From assembly GCF_007786455.1 (NCBI RefSeq), contig NZ_VNJK01000001.1, positions 2,876,673 through 2,940,672 of the forward strand: a stretch of 64,000 nt of DNA, in the 5' to 3' direction. The translations under genes were made by a program, and so were the position numbers. The DNA comes from Paenibacillus agilis. Its GTDB lineage: Bacteria; Bacillota; Bacilli; Paenibacillales; Paenibacillaceae. Position 1 is the first letter of the stretch; each line of letters starts with the position of its first letter. Positions 36,026 to 43,614 of this stretch are shown piece after piece. The notes beneath the pieces are model-generated. The model was not told where the DNA came from. It ran no database searches and saw only the letters and a list, made by a program, of their open reading frames with translations.

Positions 36026-36355
36026 ATGCATATACACACATTGCCATCTTGGGTGTGGATGGTTTATTACAGCTTTTTATTTATCACCCTAGTAACAACG
36101 GTTATTAGTATTATCCGAAAGAAAAACACCTTTTTCTCCATCATCGTGGCCGTTGTTACCATGTTAGTACCCGCCGTATCGTTAATCAACAGTATCGGAA
36201 GAGATGGAAATGAGTTCGAGTATTGGTTTGAACAATTGCAAGAAGGACAAGTCTGGTCAATTTTCGTTACTATTGGATATGTCATTATCGTGATCTGGTT
36301 GCTCACCTTTTCCTTTAACAAAAAGCAATCCAGCAGTGATAAGTCATTCAAGTAA
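36026..36355 (+). CDS. Small three-span membrane protein
   Basis: This 109-residue protein is not recognised. Hydrophobic helices lie at about residues 10-28, 34-53 and 77-96, with an acidic loop between the second and third and a basic C-terminal tail. AAAGGAG precedes the ATG. Confidence 0.65.
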   Translation: MHIHTLPSWVWMVYYSFLFITLVTTVISIIRKKNTFFSIIVAVVTMLVPAVSLINSIGRDGNEFEYWFEQLQEGQVWSIFVTIGYVIIVIWLLTFSFNKKQSSSDKSFK

Positions 36356-36584
36356 AAAGACGAGCAGCCGTTACTCTAGCCGCGCGTCCTCACAATAACT
36401 TATCCAGCCTATACTCCGAAGTTACCTCGCCTGCTCACTATGTGAGACTACCGCTTCTCGTAAAACACTCTAATACCGAGGTATTCCTATCGTTCGACTC
36501 CTATTGCCAGCAGCACTAAACACAGGATGTAGGGTCAACCGGATAAAACGTATCAGTTGTCCCTACTTACATCTTGATAGTAGA

Positions 36585-37385
36585 TCACTTATGTAAATAG
36601 TTTTGCGAACTTCTGGCAATCATCGAGCGGAGAAAAGTTTGAGTCTGCTTCGCCCTATTCCAGCGCCCCCAAATAGACTGAGACTTGCTATGTCCCTCAC
36701 GAATTGCAATGGATTCCAACAGGAGTGAATGCCATTCCTCTGGAAGCTCACTCATTACAAGATTTACAGCCTTAACTTTTGGGACAATTTGTTGCTGTTT
36801 TAGACTGTACATAATCCTGCACATCGTACATACAGCGTCTGCACGAACACTATCCAGCATGAACAACAGCCTACTGTTTGATCTACGCTTCCAATAATGA
36901 TTAAGGTTATAATCCAATGTCTGTAAGACATCGTCCCAGCAAATATTGATATTCAACTCCATACACTTAGGTCCGCAGAGCGTAATGCCATGATGCTTCA
37001 ACACCCACCACGTCACTGCATTTAGATCCCACTTTCCTTGCCGTACCTTTCCATCCGTAACATACATATAAGGCGGAACATCATCATTCTGTTTGCCTAT
37101 GTAATCAAGAGGAATGTACATGCTATCCATACGCTTTGCTAATGGATGAGTGGATGCCAGTTCTTGATGAATATCGGTAATCGTTTGTATAGTTGACTCT
37201 GTTGGGTTAGTATCAAATAGCACGATAATATCAATGTCACTGTTCATAGAATTATAAGCGTCTAGCGCAATCGATCCATATAAATAGATGCCGCAGATTT
37301 GATTAGGAAGCTCCGCCAGTAACCTTTGCTGAAATGCAAAGAGTAATGTTTCTACTTCACGTGGAAGATTCGTGGGCAGGCTCAT
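36585..37385 (-). CDS. AadA-like nucleotidyltransferase with DUF4111 domain
   Basis: This 266-residue protein has a Pol-beta-type nucleotidyltransferase core (Y-G-S-I-A-L followed by S-D-I-D-I-I-V, i.e. GS...DxD at about residues 37-53) and a helical C-terminal DUF4111 domain, the architecture of ANT(3'')/ANT(9) aminoglycoside adenylyltransferases. Family members transfer AMP to small molecules. Sequence alone does not show that it confers resistance. AGGAG precedes the ATG. Confidence 0.8.
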   Translation of the reverse strand: MSLPTNLPREVETLLFAFQQRLLAELPNQICGIYLYGSIALDAYNSMNSDIDIIVLFDTNPTESTIQTITDIHQELASTHPLAKRMDSMYIPLDYIGKQNDDVPPYMYVTDGKVRQGKWDLNAVTWWVLKHHGITLCGPKCMELNINICWDDVLQTLDYNLNHYWKRRSNSRLLFMLDSVRADAVCTMCRIMYSLKQQQIVPKVKAVNLVMSELPEEWHSLLLESIAIREGHSKSQSIWGRWNRAKQTQTFLRSMIARSSQNYLHK

Positions 37386-37473
37386 GATATCACTCCTATT
37401 ACCTCACTCTAATATTCGTCTACTTTGCAAACAAACTGCGATTAGAATCTACTAAATAATCCGTTACATGCAC

Positions 37474-37518
37474 AAAAAAAGTATCCTGCTCCTAGTAAAA
37501 CGGCACAGGATACTTTTT
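37474..37518 (-). terminator. Rho-independent terminator
   Basis: On the minus strand AAAGTATCCTG and CAGGATACTTT arms are followed by TTTT; a T-run also lies on the other side. It follows the FrnE-like gene. Confidence 0.85.
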
Positions 37519-37528
37519 ATTATATTCA

Positions 37529-38236
37529 CTATATGGAGCAAGTTCCATCAACACAGCCCAAACCAGTAGATTCCTCATTCGAAGCAACTTCTTTAGATTG
37601 CTCACGATGCTGCCAAGCATATTGCAGCGCCTCTGCAAAATGTTCACTAGACTGTGCACCTGAAACCACCAGTTTGCCATCCACTAAGAAATAAGGAACT
37701 CCACGAACGCCCATCGCTTGAGCACGCTGCTCTTCTGCCAGCACCTCTTGTACATACTCATCAGATTCCCACAGCTGTGTTACTTCCTCGCGATCAAGTC
37801 CAATTTCAACAGCCAAATTCGTTAACACAGCACGATCACCGACATGTAGAGATTCCGTAAATGCCGCATAAAATAATCGCTCTGTCATTTGAGCTCCTTT
37901 GCCTCTATTCGAAGCATAGCGAGTAAGTCGATGAGCATCACGAGTATTGGTATGGATCATCGAATCAAAATTAAACGTAAGACCAACTGTGAGCGCTTGC
38001 TCTGCAACCTGATTTTGCATGGCACTCGCTTTCTCTATACTCATGCCATATTTCGCCGCTAGCATTTCCACTACACGCTGGTTCAAATTACGGGGTGCAT
38101 GAGGATCCAGCTCAAAACTGCGATACGCCAGCTCCACTTGATCACGATGCTCAAATTGCTGCAAGGCCGTCTCTAAACGTTTCTTCCCAATATAACAAAA
38201 TGGGCACATATAGTCTGACCAAATTTCGATTTGCAT
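37529..38236 (-). CDS. DsbA family oxidoreductase, FrnE-like
   Basis: This 235-residue cytosolic protein has a thioredoxin fold with an inserted helical domain. The active site is Cys-Pro-Phe-Cys near residue 12 (SDYMCPFCYIGKKR), and the cis-Pro loop is GVRGVPYFLVDGK. A second cysteine pair lies at the C terminus (GCVDGTC), as in FrnE relatives that act in oxidative stress. The ATG at 38236 is supported by AGGAGGG; the longer frame is rejected. Confidence 0.88.
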   Translation of the reverse strand: MQIEIWSDYMCPFCYIGKKRLETALQQFEHRDQVELAYRSFELDPHAPRNLNQRVVEMLAAKYGMSIEKASAMQNQVAEQALTVGLTFNFDSMIHTNTRDAHRLTRYASNRGKGAQMTERLFYAAFTESLHVGDRAVLTNLAVEIGLDREEVTQLWESDEYVQEVLAEEQRAQAMGVRGVPYFLVDGKLVVSGAQSSEHFAEALQYAWQHREQSKEVASNEESTGLGCVDGTCSI

Positions 38237-38349
38237 GTTAAGCCCTCCTATCATCTTGTTTCTTTAAAGTATCACACTGTTAATATGAAAGCAACTATAT
38301 TCATGTAACCTTAAACCCAATCAGAACATCATCTGGCAACGTAACTAGG

Positions 38350-38403
38350 TTGAATTTTCATAACATACCAACTATAATAATTTAAATTAACCGTCCAGAC
38401 GGT
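38350..38403 (+). promoter_or_regulatory. Promoter and TetR operator of the SMR operon
   Basis: TTGAAT (38350-38355) and TATAAT (38373-38378) are spaced by 17 bp, a good sigma-A promoter. A perfect palindrome ACCGTC-CA-GACGGT (38390-38403) lies just past the expected start of transcription, where a bound TetR-type repressor would block it. Confidence 0.82.
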
Positions 38404-38423
38404 ACAGTTAGGTGGTTGCAAAC

Positions 38424-38954
38424 ATGTCCAAACGCGAACAGATTTTGAATGCAGCTTCACAAGTTATCGCCACCAAAGGGGCGAATCAACTCACGCTTGA
38501 TGCTGTAGCAGCAGAAGCTGGTGTTAGCAAAGGTGGTCTGCTGTATCATTTCCCCAACAAAGACGAATTAATAAAAGGATTGAACATTCATGTCATCACT
38601 TGTTTCCGTAACATGATTGAAGCTGAGTTGGAATCCGGCATCCCTTACAGCCAGGCCTATTTACAAGCAACTATAAAAACATCCGCTGATCCCGACTTTC
38701 TTCTAGTCAACTCCAGTTTGATAGCCGCCGTTTCTAACAACTCAGATTTTTTGAATTTGTGGGCCGAAGAATATGAGCGTTTTCATCAAGCTTGGGAACA
38801 AGAAGGGTTGTCCAAAGAGAAATCTGTCGTGCTTCGCACCTTATGTGATGGATTGTGGTTTTCATCTATGTTTCAGCTCTATCCTGTCGCTAATGTGGAT
38901 CAGCAGATCGTGTTCGATTATATGATGAAATTATTGAGGGAGGAACTATCGTAA
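38424..38954 (+). CDS. TetR family transcriptional repressor
   Basis: This 176-residue regulator has a TetR helix-turn-helix (about residues 5-52; LDAVAAEAGVSKGGLLYHFPNKDELI) and a helical ligand-binding domain of the TetR_C_37-like type. The ATG at 38424 follows AGGTGG; a GTG four codons earlier overlaps that site. Its stop overlaps the first SMR gene by one base (TAATG), and a palindromic operator lies upstream, so it likely represses itself and both transporters. Confidence 0.92.
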   Translation: MSKREQILNAASQVIATKGANQLTLDAVAAEAGVSKGGLLYHFPNKDELIKGLNIHVITCFRNMIEAELESGIPYSQAYLQATIKTSADPDFLLVNSSLIAAVSNNSDFLNLWAEEYERFHQAWEQEGLSKEKSVVLRTLCDGLWFSSMFQLYPVANVDQQIVFDYMMKLLREELS

Positions 38955-39268
38955 TGCCTTATGTTTTATTACTGTTTTCAATTGTATTTGAAGTATTCGG
39001 CTCCTTTATGCTGAAGCTTTCCAACGGATTTACACGAGCATGGCCTGTCGTCGGCGTTGTTGCTGGTTATGGGCTATGCTTCTATCTACTATCTAATGTA
39101 CTTCAATTTCTGCCTTTAGGTCCGGTGTACGCTACTTGGAGCGGACTTGGGACGATATTAACCGTGCTTGTTGGCGTTCTATTTTTTAAAGAGCGAATCA
39201 ATCGTACAGGTGTTATCGGCATCGTGCTGCTCGTAACGGGTCTTATACTGTTGAACATGACAAAATAA
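38954..39268 (+). CDS. Small multidrug resistance (SMR) transporter, subunit 1
   Basis: Four-helix SMR protein of 104 residues. Key features: Glu13 in the first helix (IVFEVFGSFMLKLSNGF), the G-P-V-Y-A-T-W-S-G-L-G motif in the third helix, and the F-K-E-R loop. It is the partner of the next gene; such pairs (EbrAB, YkkCD, YvdRS) act as heterodimers exporting cationic compounds. A GGAGG lies in the end of the TetR gene. Confidence 0.92.
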   Translation: MPYVLLLFSIVFEVFGSFMLKLSNGFTRAWPVVGVVAGYGLCFYLLSNVLQFLPLGPVYATWSGLGTILTVLVGVLFFKERINRTGVIGIVLLVTGLILLNMTK

Positions 39269-39294
39269 CGCTATTTATGTAAGGAGTTCGAATT

Positions 39295-39666
39295 ATGAGA
39301 GGTATATTTTTCTTATCTATATCTATTATCTCAGAAGCCGTAGGCACTGTGATGCTCAAACTATCAAATGGTTTCACAGCTATTTATCCTACACTCGGTT
39401 TTGCTATATGTTATTTGACGGCATTCACCTTCTTGAGTTTTTCGTTAAAAACAATACCGCTGTCTTCTGCCTATGCGACATGGTCAGGGATCGGCACCGC
39501 ATTAGCTGTCGTGCTCGGTATTATTTTCTTTCAAGAAGAAATTAGTATGCTGAAAATTGTGGCCCTGCTGCTGGTTGTCGTCGGTATTATGATGCTGAAC
39601 AAAGGCACAACAAGAAGTGATCAGAGTTCCGAAGAAGCGGCATCCTCCACATCCAACGTTGTTTAA
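39295..39666 (+). CDS. Small multidrug resistance (SMR) transporter, subunit 2
   Basis: Four-helix SMR protein of 123 residues. Glu14 is in the first helix (IISEAVGTVMLKLSNGF) and S-A-Y-A-T-W-S-G-I-G in the third. The Ser/Thr-rich, charged C-terminal tail of about 20 residues is absent from subunit 1. AAGGAG lies at the right distance. With subunit 1 it completes a paired SMR exporter. Confidence 0.92.
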   Translation: MRGIFFLSISIISEAVGTVMLKLSNGFTAIYPTLGFAICYLTAFTFLSFSLKTIPLSSAYATWSGIGTALAVVLGIIFFQEEISMLKIVALLLVVVGIMMLNKGTTRSDQSSEEAASSTSNVV

Positions 39667-39767
39667 ACCCCTTAGTAAAACGATTTACGTGAAAAGACTC
39701 ATATCTTCCCCCTTGCAACAGTCATTGTTTGGGGGAACTTATTTCCCCTAACCCTATATTTTCTATA

Positions 39768-39809
39768 TAAAAAAACTAGTTACGTCGCAGTATTTGCAAC
39801 ATAACTAGA
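39768..39809 (-). terminator. Rho-independent terminator of the symporter gene
   Basis: On the minus strand CTAGTTATGTTGC pairs with GCGACGTAACTAG (two wobbles), followed by TTTTTTTATATAG. Confidence 0.85.
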
Positions 39810-39828
39810 TAATTGACTCGTAAAAACT

Positions 39829-41010
39829 TTAACTCTTACTAGCAGTTACCTTATCCTTTTTCTTAAAGTAATGAATAACTTGTGCGATTGCTCCGTCCCC
39901 CGTAACGTTCGTTGCTGTACCAAAGCTATCCTGCGCGATATACAACGCAACCGCCAAGCTAATCATCGCTTCATCAAAGCCGAGCATGGATGTAAATAAA
40001 CCCAGCGCAGCCATCACCCCACCACCTGGGACACTTGGAGCGGCAATCATCGTGATGCCCAGCATCAATATGAAGGGAACCATCACTTCAAGTGACAGTG
40101 CATGTCCATTCAACAGCAAGATCGCTGCAGACACCGAGGTAAGCGTAATGGTTGAACCTGTAATATGAATCGTTGCGCATAGTGGAACAACAAAGTCAGC
40201 AACTTCTTCATCTGTACCTAGCTCTTTTACCTGCTTCAATGTCACCGGTATCGTCGCTGCTGACGATTGTGTACCTAGTGCTGTAAAATATGCAGGCACC
40301 ATAGTACGCAGCATGCGGAACGGATTACGTTTATTTAATGCCCCTGCAATCGAAAACTGTAGAATCAAAATAATCAAGTGCAGTACTAGAATGATTGCAA
40401 ACACTTTAACAAACACTTGTAAAATCATTGCCACTTCGCCTGCTTGCGTCATGTTCATAAAAATACCCGCAATATGAACAGGCAGCAGCGGTATAATAAT
40501 CGCGGAAATGACTTTACCAACGATGTCTTTCAATTCAAGCGATATTTTCATTAAGCCATCTGCCTGTACAACTGTAATCCCAATCCCGATCAGGAAAGCA
40601 AGCAGCAATGCAGTCATAATATCAAATATAGGCGGCATTCCAATGTCAAAATAACTCACTAACAACTTTTGCCCCGTGCCATGAGTCGCTTGATTAACAT
40701 TTGAGGCACTAAGAAACTTCGGAAACGTTGAATAAGCCACGAAATAAGCCAGGAAGCCTGCAACAACCGTTGACAAGTAGACAACGACTGCCGTTAAACC
40801 TACTAATTTACCCGCTCCACGCCCCAATTCCCCGATACCAGGAATAATAAATCCAATAATAATAAGTGGAATAATAAAGCTTAGGAAGTTTCCAAATACT
40901 TTGTTGAAGGTAACAAAAATGCGAATAAACCAGTCCGGCGCCACAAGTCCAAGTCCAATCCCGAGGGCTATCGCAATAATAATCCGCATAAAAAGTCCAA
41001 TCCGTTTCAT
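39829..41010 (-). CDS. Dicarboxylate/amino acid:cation symporter (DAACS)
   Basis: This 393-residue GltP/SstT-type transporter has about eight helices and two re-entrant loops. Diagnostic motifs: QSSAATIPVTL (serine-rich HP1), the helix with A-T-I-H-I-T-G-S, P-G-G-G-V in HP2 and D-S-F-G-T-A-T-N-V-T-G-D in the last helix. The substrate (glutamate, aspartate, serine or dicarboxylate) cannot be fixed by eye. AAGGAG precedes the ATG. Confidence 0.9.
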   Translation of the reverse strand: MKRIGLFMRIIIAIALGIGLGLVAPDWFIRIFVTFNKVFGNFLSFIIPLIIIGFIIPGIGELGRGAGKLVGLTAVVVYLSTVVAGFLAYFVAYSTFPKFLSASNVNQATHGTGQKLLVSYFDIGMPPIFDIMTALLLAFLIGIGITVVQADGLMKISLELKDIVGKVISAIIIPLLPVHIAGIFMNMTQAGEVAMILQVFVKVFAIILVLHLIILILQFSIAGALNKRNPFRMLRTMVPAYFTALGTQSSAATIPVTLKQVKELGTDEEVADFVVPLCATIHITGSTITLTSVSAAILLLNGHALSLEVMVPFILMLGITMIAAPSVPGGGVMAALGLFTSMLGFDEAMISLAVALYIAQDSFGTATNVTGDGAIAQVIHYFKKKDKVTASKS

Positions 41011-41288
41011 AGCTGTATCTCCTTAGCATGTTCTATTCATGGAAAAATCACTATTTTGTCTCCTGTAGGAATACAGTTGTTCTTCTAACAAGAACAAAAA
41101 TGATATTAGCATAAATCCCCGAAAATTTCACTGCCAATTTAATACATACATTCCCTCCAGCTAGTACTCAACACATGAAAAGCAGATCAGATTCCATAGC
41201 TATTAAGCATAACGATTAAGCTAGCTGATACTTGTCCAATATGACATGGACGACATATCTAAATCTATGGGACGAGCTGCTTAAATTT

Positions 41289-41330
41289 GGAACCAATCTA
41301 GTAGAATCCTCATAGATTGGTCTTAGTTCC
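41289..41330 (+). promoter_or_regulatory. Leader hairpin upstream of the 55-residue peptide gene
   Basis: GGAACCAATCT pairs with AGATTGGT and a displaced GTTCC, leaving a 14-nt loop. It lacks a T-run and ends 9 nt before the ribosome binding site. It could be a stabilising 5' structure or an operator. The rest of 41011-41288 is AT-rich with no gene. Confidence 0.5.
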
Positions 41331-41352
41331 ACAGAAAAGGAGGTGCAAAACT

Positions 41353-41520
41353 ATGATGTTGGATGTTGCGCAGTTACTTGGTGTTGATCTTTCGGTAGCA
41401 CTTGAAATTATCCGTAATCTTATCGATACGGGTATTCTTCCTCCTCAGCTCGAGCCAATTAGAGGACTTCTTGAGACCCTTATTAATCTTGGATTAATCG
41501 ATACTGCTGTTGCTCTGTAA
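41353..41520 (+). CDS. 55-residue helical peptide of unknown function
   Basis: The product opens MMLDVAQLLGVDLSV and consists of predicted amphipathic helices rich in Leu and Ile, with no Cys, Lys or Trp and a net negative charge. A near-perfect AAAAGGAGGTG lies 8-9 nt before the ATG. A strong terminator begins 12 nt after the stop. The self-contained unit suggests real and possibly high expression. No family is recognised. The longer frame from 41317 is rejected because it crosses the ribosome binding site. Confidence 0.65.
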   Translation: MMLDVAQLLGVDLSVALEIIRNLIDTGILPPQLEPIRGLLETLINLGLIDTAVAL

Positions 41521-41531
41521 TCCCCTATATG

Positions 41532-41562
41532 AGTACACCTGATAGATTTAGGTGTACTTTTA
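41532..41562 (+). terminator. Rho-independent terminator
   Basis: AGTACACCT (41532-41540) pairs perfectly with AGGTGTACT (41550-41558), followed by TTTTACTT. Confidence 0.85.
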
Positions 41563-41620
41563 CTTATGTACATTTATGTAAAGTAAAGCTATTAAAATAC
41601 ATCATGAGGTGAAAAACAGC

Positions 41621-42169
41621 ATGAAAATCAACTTAAAACAAGTATGGCAAGAAGAAAAGAAACGCCTTATACTAGCTGCTTTGTTCCTAATAGCTGGTTT
41701 ACTACTTGGTATCTCATTGGGCAACTATGTCGATATCGATCCAAAAACGTACTATAATCCGCAGTACCCTGAATGGTATACGCTAGCGTTTAATAATATC
41801 GTAACGGGACTCATTATTGCTGCTAGCGGTATTTTACTATCCATTCCGACGATTATGTTTTTGTTATTTAACGGGATTATGATCGGATTTGTTTCCGTTT
41901 TAGCCTCTTCCTTTAGCTCCGTCGAAACGATTTTGGCAGGTTTGCTGCCCCATGGCATATTAGAAATTCCAGCCTTGCTCATTGCTGGCGCAATCGGTTT
42001 GAAGCCGTTAGTCTGGGCAGCTCGCTTCATTAAACTTAAGCAGCGTGTTAACTGGAAACAAGAAGGCACCAGAATTACCTTATTGTTAGCTATCATGACG
42101 ACTCTGCTCATTGGCGCGAGTTTCATTGAGGCATATGTTACCCCGCACATTATGGAATGGACTCGTTAA
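41621..42169 (+). CDS. Stage II sporulation protein M-like membrane protein
   Basis: This 182-residue protein of the SpoIIM/COG1300 family has five or six helices. The motif LPHGILEIPALLIAGAIGL is diagnostic. The charged N terminus (WQEEKKR) is cytosolic. In Bacillus SpoIIM works with SpoIID and SpoIIP in septal peptidoglycan remodelling, but many spore formers also have SpoIIM paralogues of unknown role, and this copy is not with other spoII genes. Start: ATG at 41621 (GAGGTG 9 nt upstream), with GTG four codons earlier possible. Confidence 0.82.
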   Translation: MKINLKQVWQEEKKRLILAALFLIAGLLLGISLGNYVDIDPKTYYNPQYPEWYTLAFNNIVTGLIIAASGILLSIPTIMFLLFNGIMIGFVSVLASSFSSVETILAGLLPHGILEIPALLIAGAIGLKPLVWAARFIKLKQRVNWKQEGTRITLLLAIMTTLLIGASFIEAYVTPHIMEWTR

Positions 42170-42170
42170 C

Positions 42171-42208
42171 AAAAAAAGCTTGCAGCGTTATACGCCACAA
42201 GCTTTTCT
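42171..42208. terminator. Bidirectional terminator between convergent transcripts
   Basis: AAAAGCTTG...CAAGCTTTT arms with inner GCG/CGC pairing. Seven A residues on the left give the minus-strand transcript a T-run. Confidence 0.82.
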
Positions 42209-42258
42209 GAGTAATTTTAAAAGATCTCTATCTATTAATCTGTTAAGTTTCTGCTCTA

Positions 42259-42447
42259 CTAAAAATTCATATAAATAAATTCTGCTGTTTCACCCGAAAA
42301 GAACAGGACTCCTAATACGACGATAATCATCATTGCAGCACCAGCAAGTGTAACGAGCCCTAGTAACAAATAACGAGCTATTTGTTGGCCTAACGGCAAT
42401 GATTGGGCCTTATGCTTTTCTACTCTACTACTTGTTGGTGATTCCAT
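42259..42447 (-). CDS. DltX-like small membrane protein ending in FIYMNF
   Basis: This 62-residue single-span protein (helix about 24-50) ends precisely in Phe-Ile-Tyr-Met-Asn-Phe. DltX, the small partner of DltB and DltD in teichoic acid D-alanylation, ends in a very similar FIYxxF-type motif whose Tyr is reported to carry the acyl group across the membrane; here that is Tyr59. The gene overlaps the 3' end of the DltD/AlgJ-like gene by 20 nt and has AGAGGTTG upstream. Placement after an MBOAT and an SGNH gene strongly supports the assignment, though the N terminus is unrelated to textbook DltX. Confidence 0.75.
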   Translation of the reverse strand: MESPTSSRVEKHKAQSLPLGQQIARYLLLGLVTLAGAAMMIIVVLGVLFFSGETAEFIYMNF

Positions 42448-43588
42448 ATTGTTTCAACCTCTTGTATAGAATTTCGCCAAACAGCTTATTGCCTGCATCC
42501 GTCATATGCGAAGGATCGTGATAGTATTTATGATCCACGACATTCTTTCCGCCGTTGAACTCAATATATGGATATCCACGAGATTCTATCAGCTTTTTAT
42601 AAGAGCCCATTACTTTGTTGTAATCTTTCCAATCCAGCAGCTTGCTTTTCGTTATCAACGTCTTGTCTAACGGCGCCGAATAGAAAACGGCTTTCTTATT
42701 ATGCTCTTTAAGTAAGTCCAACGTCTTCTCCATCATGAACAAGCCAAAGCTATTGTTAGGGTCAAATGGTTTTTTCCATGTATAGAGAGACTTGAAGTGT
42801 TTATCTACCTTTGCCTTATAGGTGCTGCTGAATGAATCATAGGCACGATACGGAGAAACAGCTGGTTCCGGCTTAACGCCTTTCTTGGCATCCTGCTGTT
42901 TCTTCAACTCCCGACGCATTTTCTCCATCGGTGTACGTGTTTTTAAAAATTTATAGCTAAGCGCATCACGGTCATGGAACAGCGTCCAGTTATTTAACAC
43001 ATTTGCTGTCATCCAGTTATGCGCATCACTTGGAAGAGAGCTTTTATTTTTTGTAGGGAATTCATCCAACCAATCTTTAGGAATGCTTTGACCAAGCTTG
43101 CTAACCATTGTCGGATAAACCATCACATCAGGCTCATTCTCAGTAACGACAGCTATACCATAGTTCACCTCATAGACGACATAATCAATTTCATCGATCA
43201 TCGATGCAAGAATAGCGTATGTCTCTGTAAAACGACCACCTGTAAGCCCTAGATTATAAACGGTTTTGTCTTTCATATGCAGCTGGAGTACCCCAGCTGT
43301 CGTGTTCTTACCATCCTTAACCGTCGTACCAAATACCGTTGATGGTCCAAATACACCAACTTTTTTACGGCCATTATCTGGCTGCTCTTTCAGATGCTCG
43401 ATCCATAGCGGCATATAGACAATAGAATCATATGCAGGCACACGTAGTTCCTTTTTCGCATGGCTTACGACTTCCTTTTGCATATCGTCTACGATAGGCA
43501 TTGCCCACTGATTAATGCCAACAACACCAAGCGTTGCGATAGATACCATTAACACCGACAGCGACTTCCAGGGAAAAAAGTTACCCAT
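42428..43588 (-). CDS. DltD/AlgJ-like SGNH-type acylation protein
   Basis: This 386-residue protein has an N-terminal membrane anchor (about 9-28) and an extracytoplasmic SGNH-hydrolase-like domain. The nucleophile motif is G-P-S-T (Ser83 in VGVFGPSTVFG), and D-P-S-H (Asp358, His361) completes a catalytic triad near the C terminus, followed by T-D-A-G-N. DltD and AlgJ-type proteins use this fold to move acyl groups onto an envelope polymer. It lies 26 nt after the MBOAT gene, with a ribosome binding site between, and overlaps the DltX-like gene. Confidence 0.8.
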   Translation of the reverse strand: MGNFFPWKSLSVLMVSIATLGVVGINQWAMPIVDDMQKEVVSHAKKELRVPAYDSIVYMPLWIEHLKEQPDNGRKKVGVFGPSTVFGTTVKDGKNTTAGVLQLHMKDKTVYNLGLTGGRFTETYAILASMIDEIDYVVYEVNYGIAVVTENEPDVMVYPTMVSKLGQSIPKDWLDEFPTKNKSSLPSDAHNWMTANVLNNWTLFHDRDALSYKFLKTRTPMEKMRRELKKQQDAKKGVKPEPAVSPYRAYDSFSSTYKAKVDKHFKSLYTWKKPFDPNNSFGLFMMEKTLDLLKEHNKKAVFYSAPLDKTLITKSKLLDWKDYNKVMGSYKKLIESRGYPYIEFNGGKNVVDHKYYHDPSHMTDAGNKLFGEILYKRLKQYGITNK

Positions 43589-43614
43589 TGCTAAACATTC
43601 ACTCCTTTAGTCCA

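Noticed and set aside
36360..36400. GC-rich imperfect hairpin after the three-span protein gene as a terminator
   Set aside because: No T-run follows and the pairing has several mismatches.
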